Source: Bolinopsis microptera (lineage: Eukaryota; Ctenophora; Tentaculata; Lobata; Bolinopsidae). Taken from it: a stretch of DNA of 64,000 nt. The position numbers were made by a program, and so were the translations under genes. The notes beneath the pieces were generated by a model. That model saw only the letters and a program-made list of their open reading frames with translations. It made no database searches and was not told the DNA's origin. The stretch spans positions 13,249,182 to 13,313,181 of the forward strand of contig NC_087074.1 of NCBI RefSeq assembly GCF_026151205.1. Reading direction: 5' to 3'. Of this stretch, positions 12,301 through 64,000 are shown in pieces (position 1 is the first letter of the stretch; each line of letters opens with the position of its first letter).

Positions 12301-13522
12301 CTCAGTTTTGAAAATCACTGCATGTGTCATTGGTAGTCTGTCTATCCTGATGAATGCTGTTAATATTTACAGAGTGGGTAAAGAGTTGGACAGGATCAAG
12401 TGGTTTAGGAGCGCGCTGACCAAAGAGTTGATTATATTAATTGCTGTCGGAGATTTAATTATGGGATGTTATTTAGCTACCATCACCTTTATTGAAATTT
12501 CGAACGGAGACAACTATTGCAAGACAAAATATTTGTGGATGTCAAGTAAACTATGTGCACTGCTAGGGGTTATGAGTTCTTGTGGCTCTGAAATGTCAAT
12601 CTTTGCTATGACAGCTCTGGCAATATTCAGAGTTTTAACCGTCAAATCAAACAGAGTGGCTAAAGAGAGTAGATTCTCTGATTTAGCAAAATCAAAACTA
12701 CGTTTGTCAGCATGTTTCATTTTAGGGACGTCAGTTACTGTCGCTGTCCTGCCACTATTCAGCCAATTTGAGGATTTCTTTGTCACAAGTTTATACTACC
12801 ATGAAAACCCTATATTTATCGGGAAGATCACAAAAGAACGTCACATGAAACTATTCAAATCTTACTACGGAAAGATTGAAAATGGAACATATCTGTCGTG
12901 GCAAGAGATACGGAAGTTAGTTGGGACTATGTTTACAGAAAGATACGGCGGGGTGGTTGGCTCGAGTATTCATTACTATGGGAGTGACGGAGTCTGTGTT
13001 TCCAAGTACCTCGTCACCCCTAAAGATCCACAGAGTGTGTTTACTCTCAGCATACTTTTAGTAAACTTTATCTGTTTTTTTATCATGTGTATCTGCTACA
13101 TCAGTATCAAAATTCATACGAACCGAAGGAAGGTATCAACTTCAACACCAATTCCAAACAAAATTGATAAGGTGGCTAAAAGGAGAAAGATGAATTTGGG
13201 AGTGAAAATTGGGGCAATAATTGGAACTGATTTTTTAACTTGGATACTTTTTATCATTATCTGTTTGCTGCACTACGCGAGGCTAATAGACGCTAAACCA
13301 TTTTATCCCTTCTTTTCGGTAGTGATTCTCCCGATAAACTCATTGATAAACCCCCTGCTGTACGACAGTAAAATAATGGACAGTGTGGTTGAGTATTCTA
13401 CCCTCGTATTCGAGAGCTTTAAGCGCTGTATTAAGGGGAAAGAGACAGGGTACAAAGAGAAAAGTGTTACGTGTAACAGTAACACTGTTTTCTCGACAGA
13501 AATACTAGACACTTCTGCTTAA
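9357..13522 (+). CDS. LDLa-containing rhodopsin-family GPCR, copy 1
   Basis: Two exons: 9357-9399 (signal peptide, MLLSTVLYLLIFATG) and 11550-13522, joined in phase 1 to give 671 residues. The ectodomain has a Cys-rich N-terminus. One canonical LDL-receptor class A module (about residues 183-218, DLKDDCEDGSDERNC) and one divergent module (about 222-251, DGKVDCLDFSDEC) follow. Seven hydrophobic segments follow from about residue 269. TM1 keeps an Asn (SILMNAVNIYR), the TM3 end reads ALAIFRVLTV (the Arg of the DRY motif is kept, the Asp is not), and TM7 has NPLLY near residue 615. LDLa modules before a class A 7TM domain are known from GRL101-like and relaxin-receptor-like GPCRs. No leucine-rich repeats are seen here, so I give no symbol. 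The ligand is unknown. The 2.15 kb intron is mostly repeat insertions. The paralogue at 21794 has only a 116-bp intron. Confidence 0.85.
9948..10170 (+). repeat. Dispersed repeat, copy 2 (in GPCR intron)
   Basis: This is a diverged copy of 8475-8710. Just upstream (9470-9560) lies a 15-bp tandem repeat, unit like CTTTACTATTTACCC. Both are in the GPCR copy-1 intron. ORFs crossing here are not credible genes. Confidence 0.5.
10971..11476. repeat. Foldback element with ~150-bp arms
   Basis: The sequence from about 10971 (TTTGACCAAAACCCATAATC) to 11122 returns almost perfectly as its reverse complement at 11325-11476, around a ~200-bp centre. It lies in the LDLa-GPCR copy-1 intron, 73 bp before the acceptor, and is absent from the paralogue's intron. 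It is a recent long-TIR transposon insertion. Confidence 0.8.
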
Positions 13523-15055
13523 TCGTTATTATATTTTGATAAAAATGTTTCAAACATGAACAATAATTTTTATAACTTTATTTCTAAGTTCCTATAATTC
13601 CTATATTGGCATTGCCTATCTATAAGGGCTTCAGCCTTTAAGTTTAACTTGAGTTGATGAGCACTATGAACAGTTGAGTTCATGACAAAATGTGTTATAG
13701 TCGTGTTGAATCAGAATGATAATTAAAATCTGATAATTATTGTTTAATATGTTCCTTTTTGAAACGGCTTTAATCATAGACGCTGGAGTTGTACCACCAT
13801 TGGATTTAGATTTTGTCCTTCACCATAATTACTTACATTCTACGAATTTTGATTGATTAAATTTTGCTTTTGTTACAATCTTTACGTTTGAGTTAATAAA
13901 TTATGATGATTATATACATTTTGCTTATCTAAAATCTTAAAATGTTTTACAGGCACTAAAGATGCAGTTTAGTTACGAAGGATTCAAGCCTTACTGAGTT
14001 ACATTGTGTGTTTCCCTTCGTGTCCAAATGCAATATAATTTTTTAGCTTTATTTCTCAGTTCCTATAGTTCCTATTAGTATTACCTATCTATTAGGGCTT
14101 TACTTTTAGCATTAACCTTGACTTTGAGTTGATCATGATGAACAGTTGAATTGGTAAAATGTGTAACCTTGATGGATGATAAATGTTTAATGTATCTAAG
14201 AATGATACTTTTAATCTTAAAATCCTATAATTATTGTATCACGTCGTGACCTCCATTGTCGTTTCACTAGACGTATCGTGGCCACGACACAGCCACGCAC
14301 TCGTGCGCGGCAGGTCTGCAACGTATGAAGAGTGTTGACTAATGCTCCACATTGTTATAATATTCACACCTCGATATTTTCTTTTCTTTACACTTAATTG
14401 CTGTCAATCAAGTTTGAAAAGATTTTTGATAAATTGGTCGAGATGAAGGTATTTGTGGAAGGATCGACTAAATTTATTAAGATATGAACAAATAAAAATA
14501 TGCTAAATTTAAAAGTATTGTTAATATCAATAATTAACACACATGATCGACAAATAAAACATACTAATTCATTAATCAACATCATGATGTTACAACTTAA
14601 CCGTTTATAAACCATAAACACCGTGAAATAATCAAGGTCAAACATATTATTATTAGCAAAAATCGTCTAAAAACAAGAGTCGTAATATTCATTACCGTAT
14701 TGATCGTCTTAATCTTACTTCTTATTCGCATTATGATACAGTCAATAAAGTTTCATATACTTTATGTTTTGTTACAGTGAGATTGAGCTGTATCACTTGT
14801 TGTATCACTTGTTTTTTAAATTCAGAGGCAACAAATATTGGGCTGTGATGCGAAAGATTAGCGTACAAACGTTTTGTCAGACTTGAATAGCATATTATAT
14901 TACAGCTTCAAATAATAAATTATCGACTGTTAGTTCATCGCCCTGTTTGATCCGAATGCAATTAGAAATTAAAAGTTAAAATTATTCAACGAGCTGGGAT
15001 GTTAATTTATAAAGATAAACGACAGATAAGAATAATCACTCTATCTATTAGAAGT
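13523..15055. other. 3' flank of GPCR copy 1 and of WDR81
   Basis: 13740-14160 resembles the 3' flank of GPCR copy 2 (24190-24600). Within it, a block like TTTCTCAGTTCCTATAGTTC occurs twice (near 13580 and 14045). At 14236-14330 there is a GC-rich insert similar to that inside the Helitron copy at about 6750-6830. 15005-15055 is the immediate 3' side of WDR81 (minus strand). No further gene is seen. Confidence 0.5.
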
Positions 15056-63714
<48,659 letters not shown>

Positions 63715-64000
63715 CTAGGAGAGAATCTAGTTATGTGCAATGATGTGAAATTTGAAAAATAGCAGAGTAATTTTAGTTTCCCATCAGGGATCTGGGTAAT
63801 CCCAATCGCCTGGGTAATACCAATCGCATAGTTACTACTTCCGCATTTCTGCATATTCTTATAATTTATAATTCATTTGTGATAACTAAATATTACGTTA
63901 CGAGCTATGTTGTTTTAATAAGACATAAAATACAGAAAGCTAGATAAGTAGATATGCGCAAGAAGATTAAAACATGCTAAAAACATGAATGTTAATTGAC

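Overview
The window is animal (metazoan) nuclear DNA. It is AT-rich, has spliced genes with GT-AG introns, and carries many repeats: non-autonomous Helitrons, palindromic MITEs, two non-LTR retrotransposon remnants, a piggyBac-derived gene, minisatellites and homopolymer G/C tracts. Gene content (LDLa-containing GPCRs, kringles, WDR81) fits a non-vertebrate animal. I cannot name the species.

The backbone is one large minus-strand gene, WDR81, an endosomal BEACH/WD40 protein. I could read it as 34 exons from 63714 down to the stop codon at 15056. Every splice phase agrees, giving 1787 codons including the stop, and the exons follow the order of the human protein as I recall it: N-terminal region, BEACH region, long helical middle, C-terminal beta-propeller. 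Its introns hold most of the other genes. Intron 8 holds a spliced piggyBac-derived gene. Intron 20 holds an RTE-like fragment. The 17 kb intron 23 holds a class A GPCR, a two-kringle secreted protein, Helitrons, a 5'-truncated retrotransposon and a secreted protein made of eight PCSK9-C-terminus-like modules. Intron 24 holds a 465-residue protein with internal repeats. Intron 29 holds an LDLa-GPCR.

Left of WDR81 (1-15 kb) are the 3' exons of an unidentified plus-strand gene, a small multi-pass membrane gene on the minus strand with an apparent frameshift, a head-to-tail array of four Helitrons, and the paralogue of the intron-29 LDLa-GPCR. The two LDLa-GPCR copies share signal-peptide exon, splice phase, promoter-proximal sequence and 3' flank, so they come from a duplication that now straddles the WDR81 3' end.

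The most unusual signals are: (1) tandem duplications that copy the end of a WDR81 exon together with its splice donor, seen at two junctions, plus an acceptor-like array in a third intron; (2) an eight-module CHRD-like secreted protein with no protease; (3) a spliced piggyBac gene that keeps its N-terminal and Cys-rich C-terminal parts but lacks the catalytic core; (4) exact head-to-tail Helitron concatemers; (5) in-frame repeats carrying RRxS-type motifs in two unrelated nested genes. All homology statements rest on recognition of motifs, not on database searches.
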